A program made the position numbers and the translations under genes. The notes below the pieces were generated by a model. It saw only the letters and a program-made list of their open reading frames with translations, did not search any database and was not told the origin of the DNA. Below are positions 24,401 through 33,000 of a stretch of 33,899 nt of DNA, in pieces (the stretch's first letter is position 1; every line of letters begins with the position of its first letter). Source of the stretch: an uncultured Bacteroidales bacterium (lineage in GTDB: Bacteria > Bacteroidota > Bacteroidia > Bacteroidales > P3); assembly GCA_947165255.1 (NCBI GenBank), contig CAMUZR010000029.1:1-33899 (forward strand), read 5' to 3'.

Positions 24401-26529
24401 ATATCCATGCTTCCTCCAGCAGCACCTCCAGTATTGAAGTGGACTGGACCGACTTAGTGCCCGCCACGGGCTATATCGTCGAGTACGGCCTACATGGCTT
24501 CAACCGTGGCACGGGTACGGTCGTCAACACGACTACCCACCCCGTCACCGTCACTGGGCTTGACACGCTCACGGAGTACGACTTCTACGTGCAGTCCATC
24601 TGCACAGATGGCGACACTGGACGCTGGCGCATGGAGCAGCTGACTACTTCATTCTGCGACAACGCCATGACTACCTCCATTGGCAGCACCTCTTCTACTA
24701 GCACTTCATACAACTACCCTGTGAACAACTTCTACCGCTACACCCTCTCCGAAACCATCATCGACAGTGCCGAGCTGAACGGAGCGCAAGATCTGGCGGC
24801 TATTAGCTACTATTATGATTACGCCACTCCCACTACCGACAAGACCAACTGCACCATTTACCTGCAGCCGACTACTAAGAGTGTCTTTACCAGTTCGACC
24901 GACATGGTGGCCCTCGATACCACCACGGCCGTCCGGGTCTACACCGGTCCGCTCAACTGCTCGCAGGGCTGGAACATGTTCCTATTCGACACCACTTATA
25001 GCTATGATGGCACTGGCAACCTGTTGGTCATCGTGGATGACAACTCCTACGACTATAACGGCAGCAGCTATGTCTTCAAGGTGCAATCCTGCACGGGCTA
25101 CAAGACCATTACTTTCTATAGCGACTCCTACAATCCCGACGTAATGTCGCCCTCTGGTTTTTCAGGCAGTACCACTTACTACACAAGCCGCGCTGTGATG
25201 CGCCTGACTTCGTGCAACGGAGTTTCCTGCCCGAAGCCTGTCATCACCTCGGTGACTCACGGTTACGACTCGGCCACTATCGCGTGGTATGGCACTGGCA
25301 GCACCTACCAGGTCAATATCAAGGAGGTTTCTGCCCTTAACTGGACTGACCCCGACATAACCGTCACAGGCAATACCTACACATTCACTGGCCTGAGCGC
25401 AGCTACGAACTATATGTTCCGTGTGCGTCAGGATTGCACGGCCGACAGCATCGGCTACGGTGATTGGGCACAAGGCGGTGTTCTGACCGACAGCCTGCCC
25501 TGCCTGCCTCCGACTGACCTCACTGTGAGTGATATCACTAATGCCAATGGCACCTTCAGCTGGACTACGATAGGGTTTGAAAGCCAGTGGGATCTCCACG
25601 TGTGGAACCTTGGTGGCCTTGACACCATCTACCGTGTCTCTTCTAACCCCGTCACGGTGGGCGGCTACACTGCCGGCGTCACCTATAATGCTGCCATCCG
25701 GGCCATCTGCGGCTCGCAGGAGCTGGAAGGGGAGTGGAGCGACACTATTCAGTTCGCCACCCTCACCTGCCCCGACGTCACCGGTCTGAGCACCTCCGGC
25801 GTCACCGAGAGCAGCGTCACCCTCAACTGGACCGCTGACCCGATGGCCCAGAGCTGGCTCATCGAGTACGGCTTCCAGGGCTTCGCCCAGGGCACCGGTA
25901 TCAGCGTCACTACCACTACCAACAGCTACATCGCCACTGGCCTCGACGACGAGACCGCCTACGACTTCTACGTCAAGGCCGTCTGCGGCACCGACTGGAA
26001 CAGCGAGGGCTGGACGCACGTGAGCGCCACCACGCTTGAAGCCCAGGATCCCACCTACACCGTCACCGTCAGCGCCAGCGACCCGTCGATGGGCACTGTC
26101 AGCGGCGGCGGCACCTACCGTGCCGGTGAGACCTGCACCGTTACCGCCACGCCCAATGCCGGCTTCGAGTTCGTCAACTGGAGCAACGGCGAGACGGCCA
26201 ACCCCTACAGCTTCACCGTCGTGAGCAACATCACCCTGCAGGCCATCTTTGCTCCGCTGGAAGGCATCGACGACATCAACGGCGGCGCCGCCTGCAGCAT
26301 CTACCCGAACCCCACCAGTTCCTCCACCACCATCAGCGTTGAGGGAGTGAGCGGCGAGGTACGCATCAGCGTGGTCGACATGAGCGGCCGCACCGTCCGC
26401 ACCGAGACCCTCGAGTGCAGCGGCGACTGCCAGAAGACCATGGAAGTGGAAGGCCTAGCCCAAGGCACCTACTTCGTGCGCATCACTGCCGACGCAGTCA
26501 ACTTGGTGCGTAAGCTCGTGGTGAAATAA
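18439..26529 (+). CDS. Giant T9SS surface protein 2 (FN3/CUB/jelly-roll mosaic, 2696 residues)
   Basis: The largest complete gene. Approximate order: signal peptide 1-24; shared N-terminal beta domain 25-230; FN3 235-325; anchor-J-like 331-501; FN3 502-594; CUB 600-715; FN3 720-811; CUB 816-930; FN3 934-1024; unnamed beta module 1024-1205 ('YSQSIYPSS'); FN3 1210-1296; anchor-J-like 1300-1458; FN3 1459-1549; anchor-J-like 1553-1710; FN3 1712-1798; a variant jelly roll 1801-1983 ('NQWHIG', 'YGESCCDYL'); FN3 1983-2073; unnamed module type B 2073-2259; three FN3 2264-2533; one InlB-B/bacterial-repeat domain 2537-2608 ('AGETCTVTATPNAGFEFVNW'); T9SS type A sorting domain 2610-2696 ('IYPNPTSSS', ending 'RKLVVK'). 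Its FN3-CUB pair is tandemly duplicated. No catalytic motif seen; probable surface adhesin. Codon choice is less C-biased than in gene 1, especially early in the gene. Confidence 0.9.
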   Translation: MSKFVQRLLLLAAMMVVPWVTKAQSLSDYTLTVDTTTFTSIVSTGTSVSFSTLDDGYGTLSMPFAFPFGESVIGAGTTISLSANGFIDFASSTSGTTASYTSLTKQTINPILAQDGHMQRHTGAGTYYQVDTTGGVSCLTIEYHLLGSYSSPYGLYSYQVKLFQNGNIEFVYDSVNEAGTSRTLRTWLWDGLSDDLVSLSGPWASPTISTTIAQRPNTPTPSHGLRYTFTRPVVTCPKPGELTFFGIADDTASVSFVERGTATSWVLEYDSLPFVPGTGSGTVVYLSDTVYQFTGLMPKTTYYVYVQADCGGDTSLNRFGMFKTPCEYFPHDSLPYTQSFEGWVTGSTGSPDSWVLGDPCWFYGTNYIGSYHYPYVSTSYAHSGSSAMYMYKDGSSYYSYLCLPLFEDPINTLDFSCWIYNGSYSTSTYGVQLGVMTDMMDASTFNLIETLYPTATSQWQKKEVDLSSYTGPNGYLTLFVPTTASYCYAYIDDITVREHLNCTSPSNLTMISSVAADSVVVGWNGDGTAYYYDICYGQQGFNPDTLSLDSIITGISDSVYTLTTLMGGMTYDLYVRADCGSEQSYWTGPLTVTPGIIIMNANGTDSLYACGAVIYDDGGPSGNYSSNCNSTLYLYPSDSTKALVISGVSYTESSYDYLRIYEGYGTSGTVIFDDYGVSATQTFGPYETEGGPVTIVFHSDGSVQYSGFQINATCIQMSSCPRPTNFAALSLQADSVVVGWDSNDVVSSFEVCYGQTGFDPDTVSSDSIVTGIYDNFYTFTSLSAGYTYDMYVRADCDTGYSNWVGPISVTPGIFFMPTSGTDTIVACGGILYDDGGLSGDYSNSCNGAVVLRPSSPDSVIVVWGTQNSESNYDVLSIYDGEGTLGTPLYNQSGSNLTVPRTISSTGSLTVQFTSDGSVPYSGFELHVGCIARPNCAVIDAVAANDVAGTSAMIEWHYNEGSDSLSHFEVEYEVGGSLVSDVTPNSWYLVSGLEPGASHVFRVRSYCAENNGYGNWDSVVFLTGCLSGGDVNIGTTGSEMEYGPTYSCYEYAYSQSIYPSSVIGDANTFNGISWYVETTMNTTRSLTVYMGTTTQSSFSSENAVVPLSSLTQVATGTIDCSTTGWKRLNFTTPFVYDGTGNLVIAVDDNTGSYECTVGWRGTSTTSAATLCWYQDGTDVTPSNPTSADNYEMENYYPTIRLSGICDSAATCVAPNLFVVGVDTSSADLLWAPGYDETSWIVEYKAASDSAWTTAINGTTSTNYTITGLQPVTTYQFRVGSICSDTVVYAMAMVTTTCVPFNVPFYENFESWATGSNGTTPMCWNRMNDYSSDNYPYISTSYAYSGSKSMYMYSSNSSYSMLVLPEFVPAVDSLQISFALMRSNTSYSHTVHVGVMTDPNDPTTFTTVATVSPLSVYRWENFEIPLNEYEGTGRFIALLSPEGEYSYPYLDDIEVTYIPTCRRVFDVNATDITQTSATIHWTDSNNAGDYEIEYGLYGFAPGTGTLLTSNVDSVALSGLTATTRYDVYVRSICIAGDTSNWSFCYSFSTACGDMLVPYHENFDSYIPSSSGEFSACWTKGSSYNSTYPYLSTSYHSSGSNSLYMYSSGTTYTYAATPRSAVPVDSLQVSMNVYRTSSTATYGEVKVGVMTDPTDWSTFTLIETIQPSSLSVWTPFTVYLNTYTDTGRYIAVATQNSGYDAVYIDDFAVDYLPSCLPPSQFAALLGNHDATISWNGNAASYEVRVGLAGFNPDTASVTIVTADSVVLTGLDSNTAYDIYVRGLCDVDDTSEMGNFSFTTLRSTPVSTYPYICTFADPAIANGWEILNGTQTNQWHIGSATFNGTSDSMAMYISNDNGTSNSYSISSTSNVYAYRTFNMPAGEYTISYDWKNYGESCCDYLRVCLVPVSVEFTAGNAGSFGTTTQPSGSIVLNSSYNLVSNWTNRSVDVTLSEAGVYNLVFFWHNDGSVGTNPPGAVDNVEVWRNTCPAPVNIHASSSSTSSIEVDWTDLVPATGYIVEYGLHGFNRGTGTVVNTTTHPVTVTGLDTLTEYDFYVQSICTDGDTGRWRMEQLTTSFCDNAMTTSIGSTSSTSTSYNYPVNNFYRYTLSETIIDSAELNGAQDLAAISYYYDYATPTTDKTNCTIYLQPTTKSVFTSSTDMVALDTTTAVRVYTGPLNCSQGWNMFLFDTTYSYDGTGNLLVIVDDNSYDYNGSSYVFKVQSCTGYKTITFYSDSYNPDVMSPSGFSGSTTYYTSRAVMRLTSCNGVSCPKPVITSVTHGYDSATIAWYGTGSTYQVNIKEVSALNWTDPDITVTGNTYTFTGLSAATNYMFRVRQDCTADSIGYGDWAQGGVLTDSLPCLPPTDLTVSDITNANGTFSWTTIGFESQWDLHVWNLGGLDTIYRVSSNPVTVGGYTAGVTYNAAIRAICGSQELEGEWSDTIQFATLTCPDVTGLSTSGVTESSVTLNWTADPMAQSWLIEYGFQGFAQGTGISVTTTTNSYIATGLDDETAYDFYVKAVCGTDWNSEGWTHVSATTLEAQDPTYTVTVSASDPSMGTVSGGGTYRAGETCTVTATPNAGFEFVNWSNGETANPYSFTVVSNITLQAIFAPLEGIDDINGGAACSIYPNPTSSSTTISVEGVSGEVRISVVDMSGRTVRTETLECSGDCQKTMEVEGLAQGTYFVRITADAVNLVRKLVVK
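19944..20597 (+). repeat. FN3-CUB unit, copy 1, inside giant gene 2
   Basis: This stretch encodes one FN3 plus one CUB domain. The next unit repeats the same order with clear protein similarity: 'ADSVVVGW', 'CYGQ.GF.PDT', 'YVRADC', 'VTPGI', then 'YDDGG.SG.YS..C'. The DNA has diverged, so the duplication is not very recent. Confidence 0.8.
20598..21239 (+). repeat. FN3-CUB unit, copy 2, inside giant gene 2
   Basis: Second member of the tandem pair, 642 bases against 654 for the first. Shared blocks are at the same relative positions, starting with 'CPRPTNFAALSLQADSVVVGW' shortened relative to copy 1 by a few residues. Gene 1 holds one such FN3-CUB pair and the visible part of gene 3 holds none. 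Confidence 0.8.
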
Positions 26530-26563
26530 CATTTTAACATACCGAATATTAATTCGGAGTAGG

Positions 26564-26602
26564 ACGGGAGCCAGTTGCAAGACTGGCTCCCGTTTTTTTT
26601 TT
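26564..26602 (+). terminator. Terminator of giant gene 2
   Basis: ACGGGAGCCAGT (26564-26575) and ACTGGCTCCCGT (26582-26593) form a perfect 12-bp stem with a 6-base loop followed by about ten T, 35 bases after the stop codon. It is the strongest terminator in the window. Confidence 0.95.
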
Positions 26603-26875
26603 ACCTGCCCGAATTCATAAATTGTGTAGCCACCCTTATTAATTTCTTAGAGATTCTTCCGTCATCGTTTTTCATTAAAGTGGAGTTTGCGCCCCACCCT
26701 TTTTCGGACTGCATTGCAACTACAACCTTTCTTTCCTGCTCAGTAGTTTAGCAGGTGGGATTCTGTTCCGAGTTTTCCTTTTTTGGGCAAATCAATCCAT
26801 CTTTCTTATGTAGTAAAGCATCGTGTCCCATTTAGGTGAAAATTTCCTTCGTATTCATTAGTTCTGGCAACTTTT

Positions 26876-26908
26876 TTTGGGAATATTCATTTTTTCTAGT
26901 TATTTTTG
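26876..26908 (+). promoter_or_regulatory. Promoter candidate of giant gene 3
   Basis: TTTG (26876-26879), 21 bases, then TATTTTTG (26901-26908) fits the Bacteroidetes promoter pattern. It predicts a start near 26915 and a leader of about 150 bases, similar to that of gene 2. The region is so AT-rich that chance matches are likelier than elsewhere; TTTG at 26993 with TACTTTAA is a weaker alternative. Confidence 0.5.
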
Positions 26909-27061
26909 ACATCCAATTAATTGTCATTTTATGCGAAAATAAATTCTTATAAATATATGGAAAAGAATTATTTATATAATAAGACGCGAACATTTGTTAC
27001 TTTAAAGAAATCAAAAATATATTAAAAATATCACCTTTTTATTCATTTAATTTAATTAGTT

Positions 27062-30000
27062 ATGTTCAATTTTTTACGTAAGCTGCTCCTCATGGTGACG
27101 ATACTACTCGTTCCATGGGTGGGCCAGTCGCAAGAACTAGGCGACTACCAGCTGACGGTCGACACAACGACGTTCACTTCGATTGTGTCGACAGGTTCGT
27201 CCGTCTCTTTCTCAAGCACGGACGACGGCTACGGTTCAGTTAACCTCCCTTTCGACTTCCCCTTTGGCGAAAGCTTGGTGACGTCGGGTAGTTCCCTTTG
27301 CGTCGGCTCCAACGGTTATCTGTTCCTGACGGGCACGTATTCGTCCACCACGGCCACCTGGACCGGAACGGAATACCGTGTCATCAACCCTATCCTGGGG
27401 CAAGACGGACACATCGGACGTTACTCCACCAGCGGTGCCTACTACCAGTTAGACACCACCGATGACGGCGTCCAGTGTCTCACCATTGAGTACCACCTGC
27501 TGAGCCTTTTCAGTTCGCCCTACGGTGTCTACTCCAACCAGGTGAAGTTGTACGAAAACGGCAACATCGAAATCGTTTTCGACAGCGTCAACCTCGATGG
27601 CTACAGCAACCCCACGCTCCGCACCTTTTTTTGGGACGGACCTAACAACGACTTGCTCTACTTCTCTGGCCCTTGGGCCAATCCCTCACTGACCTCCACT
27701 GCCACCACTCGTCCCACCAGCGCTTTGCCGGTTCACGGTCTGCGCTACACTCTTTCCCGCCCAGTCTTAACATGCCCCAAGCCGCGAAACATCACTTTTG
27801 CTAACTTGAGCACCAGCTCGGTCGATGTACATTGGACCGAGGTTGGCGATGCTACCTCATGGACGGTAGAGTACGACACAGTGCTCTTTGTACCCGGCAC
27901 CACTGGCAACGCCTTCACGGTGACGGAAGACTCCGTCTCGCTCACCGACTTGGAACCGGGCGCGACATATTATTTCGCCATCCACTCCGAATGTAGTGGC
28001 GGCGACACCAGCTTCAATCTCTTGGGGCAGGTGACGATCCCATCGGCCGAACCTGTGAGCGAATACCCCTGGACCTGCAATTTCCGCGGCGAGGGAGCCC
28101 TCGGCTGGGAACTGCTCAACGATGGGCAGACCAACCAATGGCACATAGGTGCCGCAGCCGGCTATGAAGGCACTGGCGACAGCGCCCTCTATATCTCTAA
28201 CGACAACGGTGTCAGCCACTCCTACACTATCACCGCCCTATCCAATTCCTATGCTACCCGCACCCTGAATATGGAGGCAGGCCAGTACGGCATACAGTTC
28301 GACTACAGGTCCTATGGCGAGAGTTGCTGCGACTACATGTACGCTTTCCTCATCCCCGCTGACCAGACACCTACGCCTGGTATCATTTCCACTAGCGGCA
28401 CTGGATGGATCACTCTTATGAGCCAGACCAACATGGTTTCTTCCTGGCAGACCAATCAAAGCGTGATTGTCATTCCTGCCGCAGGCTCATACAAACTGAC
28501 GTTCTTATGGCACAACGACGGCAGTGTGGGTACCGACCCCCCCGCCGCAATCGATAATATTCTAGTGACCCAAATCAGCTGTCCGCAGCCCACGCAAGTG
28601 GTGTGCACCACCGCAGTGGACACCCTCTCTTTCTCGTGGCAACCAGGCGGAACCGAGACCAGCTGGCTTTGCGTTCTTAATGGCGACACCACTCAAGTGG
28701 CCACCACCACTATTGTATATCCCGACCTCAACCCTGCCTCCCCCTACACCTTCTGTGTGGCCGCAGTGTGTGAGGACACCAGTTTCTTCACCTGCGGCAC
28801 ATACCGCACAGATTGTTCTGAGTTCATCGTTCTGCCTTACTTCGAAAACTTTGAGGGCTACGAGCAGAACGCCGTTCCCCAATGCTGGGAAACAGGCGGC
28901 TATAGCCCATACCCCTACGTCTCCACTTATGGCGGCAGCAATGCCCTTTATGGCTACCTCTATGAGAGCGGTGGCACCAACTCGGCTCTCTATATGTCCC
29001 TGCCCGGTGTTGACACCCTCGAAAATCCGGTGAACACCCTGCAGCTTTATTTCGACGCCATGAAGACCACCTCCAGTTCTGGAATCAGCTATTCGTTCGA
29101 CATCGAGGTGGGCGTATGTGGTGTGCAGGGCGACATGAGCACCTTTGTGCCCGTCGACACTGTGCGCAGCATTCCATACAACAACAACAGCATGACTTCC
29201 TACGAGGTGAGCCTTTCCAGCTATTCCGACACTGGGCGCTTTGTCACCCTGCGGGTGCGCCCCAGCAGTCCCACCTCTTATGCTTATGTCTATGTGGCAT
29301 TGGACAACGTCATGTTGGCTCCCGCTCCCACCTGTCAGCGTGTGCTCGACCTGCATCTTGACTACGCCACCCACGACTCTGTCTACCTTTCTTGGCGCGA
29401 CACCAACAGCATTGCCAACGGCTTCTACGTGGAATATGGCCCTCATGGCTTTGCCCACGGTTCCGAGAACAGCACCGTCGTTTATGTGTCCGACACCACG
29501 GTTGCCATTGGCGGCTTGGATGCCGACACCTATTATGATTTCTACGTGGCTACCGACTGCGGCAGCGACGACACCAGCTATTGGCGCGACCTGACCATCC
29601 ATACCGACTGCATACCCATCGACAGCCTGCCCTTCGTCTATGGCTTCGAGAGTCAGTTCAACTCCTGCTGGACCAAAGGCAGCAGCTACGACATCGCCTA
29701 TCCTCAGATTATTGGCAGCGGCTGTCTCTCGCCCTATAGTTTGAACATGTACAACTACGCCTATGACGGCGCCCACTGCTTTGCCGCCATGCCCCCCTTC
29801 AACCACCAGTTGGACAGCCTCCAGGTGAAGTTCCGCATTCGCCGCAACAGCAGCTACAGCTATTCTTACTATGACTTCAGCATCCAAGTGGGTGTCATGA
29901 CCAACCCCAACGACATTAGCACCTTTGAGCCGGTCGGAGTCTACGAGGCCAGCAGCTATACCGACTGGGATACAGTCACCTGCTTCCTCTCCGACTACCA

Positions 30001-33000
30001 CGGCAACGGACGCTACATTGCTTTCAAAGACAATGGCGACGGCACACGATACTACACCTATGTCCTCATCGACGATATCGAAATCGACTACCTGCCCAAT
30101 TGCGGTTCCGTCGAAAATGTCGAAGTGGTCACCACTCCCTACAACGCCCTCATCACCTGGACCCCCAGCAGTGTGGGTGAATATAACGGAGCACAGGTAG
30201 GCATTCAGGACACCGCCACCGGCAACTGGACCTACTACACCGTTTCCGGTACCGATGTCACCATCCACGGCCTCACCCCTGAGACCTACTACAACTACGT
30301 CATTGTGGGCACCTGCTCTGAAGACGACGCCATTCCCATCGGCGGAGGCTTCCTCACGGCCATCCTCCGCTGCGGCAGCATGGTCGAAGGCACTGGCGAC
30401 ACTGTCGTTGTCGGCACCGGCTCTTCTCAAACCACGGGTGTCCCCGTCACCAGTGCGTGGGGCAACTCCTTCTGCCAGAGTATCTTTACCGCTGCCGAAC
30501 TCAACGCTTTAGGCATCGACTCTGGTACGTTCAACGGCATCGACTACACCTGGACCAATAACAGCTCCTATTCAAAAGAGTTCACCATCTTCATGGGTAC
30601 CACCAGCCAGTCCACTGCCAATGGCACCACCCCCATCAGCCCTGCCACCCATATTCAGGTCTATCACGGCGACCATGTCCTCGGCACTTCGGGCACGGTG
30701 CACTACGACTTTGATGCCCCCTTCAACTGGAACGGTACCGACAACCTGGTCATCACCACCTTCATGAACCAGCCCACCGGCGCTAGCCACTCATCCTCCA
30801 GCTTCTACGGTCTGAGCACCGACTGCGGCACCGACCGCACGGTCTACGGCTATCAGGACGGCACCCAGTTCACAACCACCGCTTATTCCTCCGGCTATTT
30901 CAACAGTAGCTCCTATCGTCCCACCATCACCCTCTATTCTGGCATCTGCGAATCTTTGGAGACCTGCGTGGCCCCGAATCCTATGGTCACTTCCACCACG
31001 CCCACCTCTGCCACCCTCCATTGGGCTCCTGGCAATGAGGAAACCAGCTGGAGCGTCTACTATGCTCCTAATGGCTCCACCAACTTCACCTATGCCGGCA
31101 CTGCCACCACCAACACCTTTACCGTCAACGGTCTGCAGCAAGGCACCAACTATCAGTTCCAGGTCACTGCCCTCTGTGGCGACGACTCCAACAGCGCCTT
31201 CTGCGATGGCATCACCCAGTGCGCCATGATTACCTCATTCCCCTACTTTGAGGACTTCAACAACTGGCCCACGAACTCCATTCCTAACTGCTGGAATCGC
31301 GACGGCAGCTACAGCACCTACCCCTATATCAGCACTGGCTACAACGCCTCTGGTTCGGGTGGTTCGGTCTATTTCTATCTCTATAACAACGGCAGCAACT
31401 ATTGCCGCCTGACCGCTCCTGAGGTAGACACCACCGCCATGCCCATCCGCAACCTCCAGCTCTACTTCCAGGCGCTGCAAAGCTATAGCGGCTACAACAA
31501 CGATATAGAGATTGGCGTTATGGTTGACCCATACAACATGAGCACCTTCCGCCCCATCGACACCGTCTCCTTGGTAGGCACTAATACCGGGCAATGGTAC
31601 GATTTTGAAGTTCCGCTCGACAGCTATACCCTCCCAGCCGACACCGGCACCTTCATCACCCTCCGTGCCATCACCACCAGCAGCTATACCTATTCTTACG
31701 TCGACGACTTCACCATCGAACCCATCCCCTCCTGTCAGCGTCCCGACTCGCTCGTGCTCGACTCTGTCAGCGAGACTTCCTTCACCTGCCACTGGCACGA
31801 CCGTTCCGGGTCTTCCCAATGGATAGTCGAGTGGGGTCCCCGCGGCTTCACACCCGGCACCGGCAACATGGTCCCCGTCACTTCTAACCCTGTCACCATC
31901 ACCGGTGTGCCCACCTCCTTCAACGGCGACTTCTACGTCTACTCTGTCTGCAGCGTCGGCGACACCAGTCCCGCCAGCCGCCACTGCTGCCTCTTCGACA
32001 CCCGTCAGGTGCCCGCCACCCTGCCTTACCATTACAACTTCGAGGACAGCACCGAGTGGGCCAACTGGCAGACCAACAGCAACCACCCCACCGCCAACTG
32101 GTATCGTGGCACAGCCCAAGTCTACGACAGCAACTACGCCATGTACATTTCTAACGACGGCGGCCTCACCTTCGGCACCGACAACAACGCCATCGTCAAT
32201 GCCTCTGTCTACCGCGACATTGACTTCGGCTCTGTCGACAGCTCCTACGAAATGACCTTCCGCTACTGGGTAGGCGGCGACCGCGAGGGACGCTATGACG
32301 GCCTCATGGCCTTCCTAGTCGACCCCGGCCAGCCTGTCGTTGCATCCACTGCTGCCATCACCACCCCGTGGGGCAGCGTCAACGAACTCTACCGCATTGC
32401 CGACGCCCGCCGCGACACCAACTGGGCCGAATACCGTGCCTCCTTCGACACCATCAGCGGTGTCCACCGCGTGGCCTTCTTCTGGCTCAACCAAAGCCGT
32501 GCAGCCTACTTCGACTGGGGTCCTGCTGCCATCGACGACATCCACATCGATTACAGCCCCTGCCCCCGTCCGCTCAATCTCGACACCACCAACCTCACTT
32601 CTGTCACTGCCAGCCTCCACTGGGACGGTCCCACCGTTGCCCAGTACCGTGTGGCCTACCGTGTCTATGGTAATGCACCCAGTACCAATCAGTTCGTCAC
32701 CTGCAGCACCAACAGCATCACCCTCCGTGGCCTTTCGCCCATGACCGAATATGTTGCTTGGGTGCAGAAGATTTGTGGCGACGACACCAGCATCTTCAGC
32801 GACGGCATCCGTTTCCAGACCAGACTGTGCGAGAATTCAACCTACGCATATAACTACCCGCGTCCTGGCAGTTATTCAACTACTAACTACTTCCCCGGCT
32901 ACGCCACCTATAACTATAGCTTCTCCGAGGTTATCATCGACAGCGCCGACCTGGCTGCCAGCGGCCTCACCGCCGACATGCCCATCTCGGCCTTCATGTA

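Larger units (their letters stand above)
26530..27061. other. AT-rich intergenic region between giant genes 2 and 3
   Basis: No credible gene. It contains a small palindrome CCGAAT (26542-26547) / ATTCGG (26552-26557), the terminator of gene 2, then about 450 bases of strikingly AT-rich DNA with a promoter candidate at 26876-26908 and a leader of about 150 bases. The palindromic repeat of the other two gaps is not present here. Confidence 0.6.

Noticed and set aside
22750..24408. 552-codon open frame on the minus strand inside giant gene 2
   Set aside because: Same reasoning: antisense to well-supported modules, no recognisable domain, explained by biased codon use.
28562..30430. 622-codon open frame on the minus strand inside giant gene 3
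   Set aside because: It lies fully antisense to a frame with clear FN3 and jelly-roll modules. Its product is compositionally odd (Val/Gly/Ala/His) with no domain, and sense-strand codon bias avoids the codons that would create stops there.
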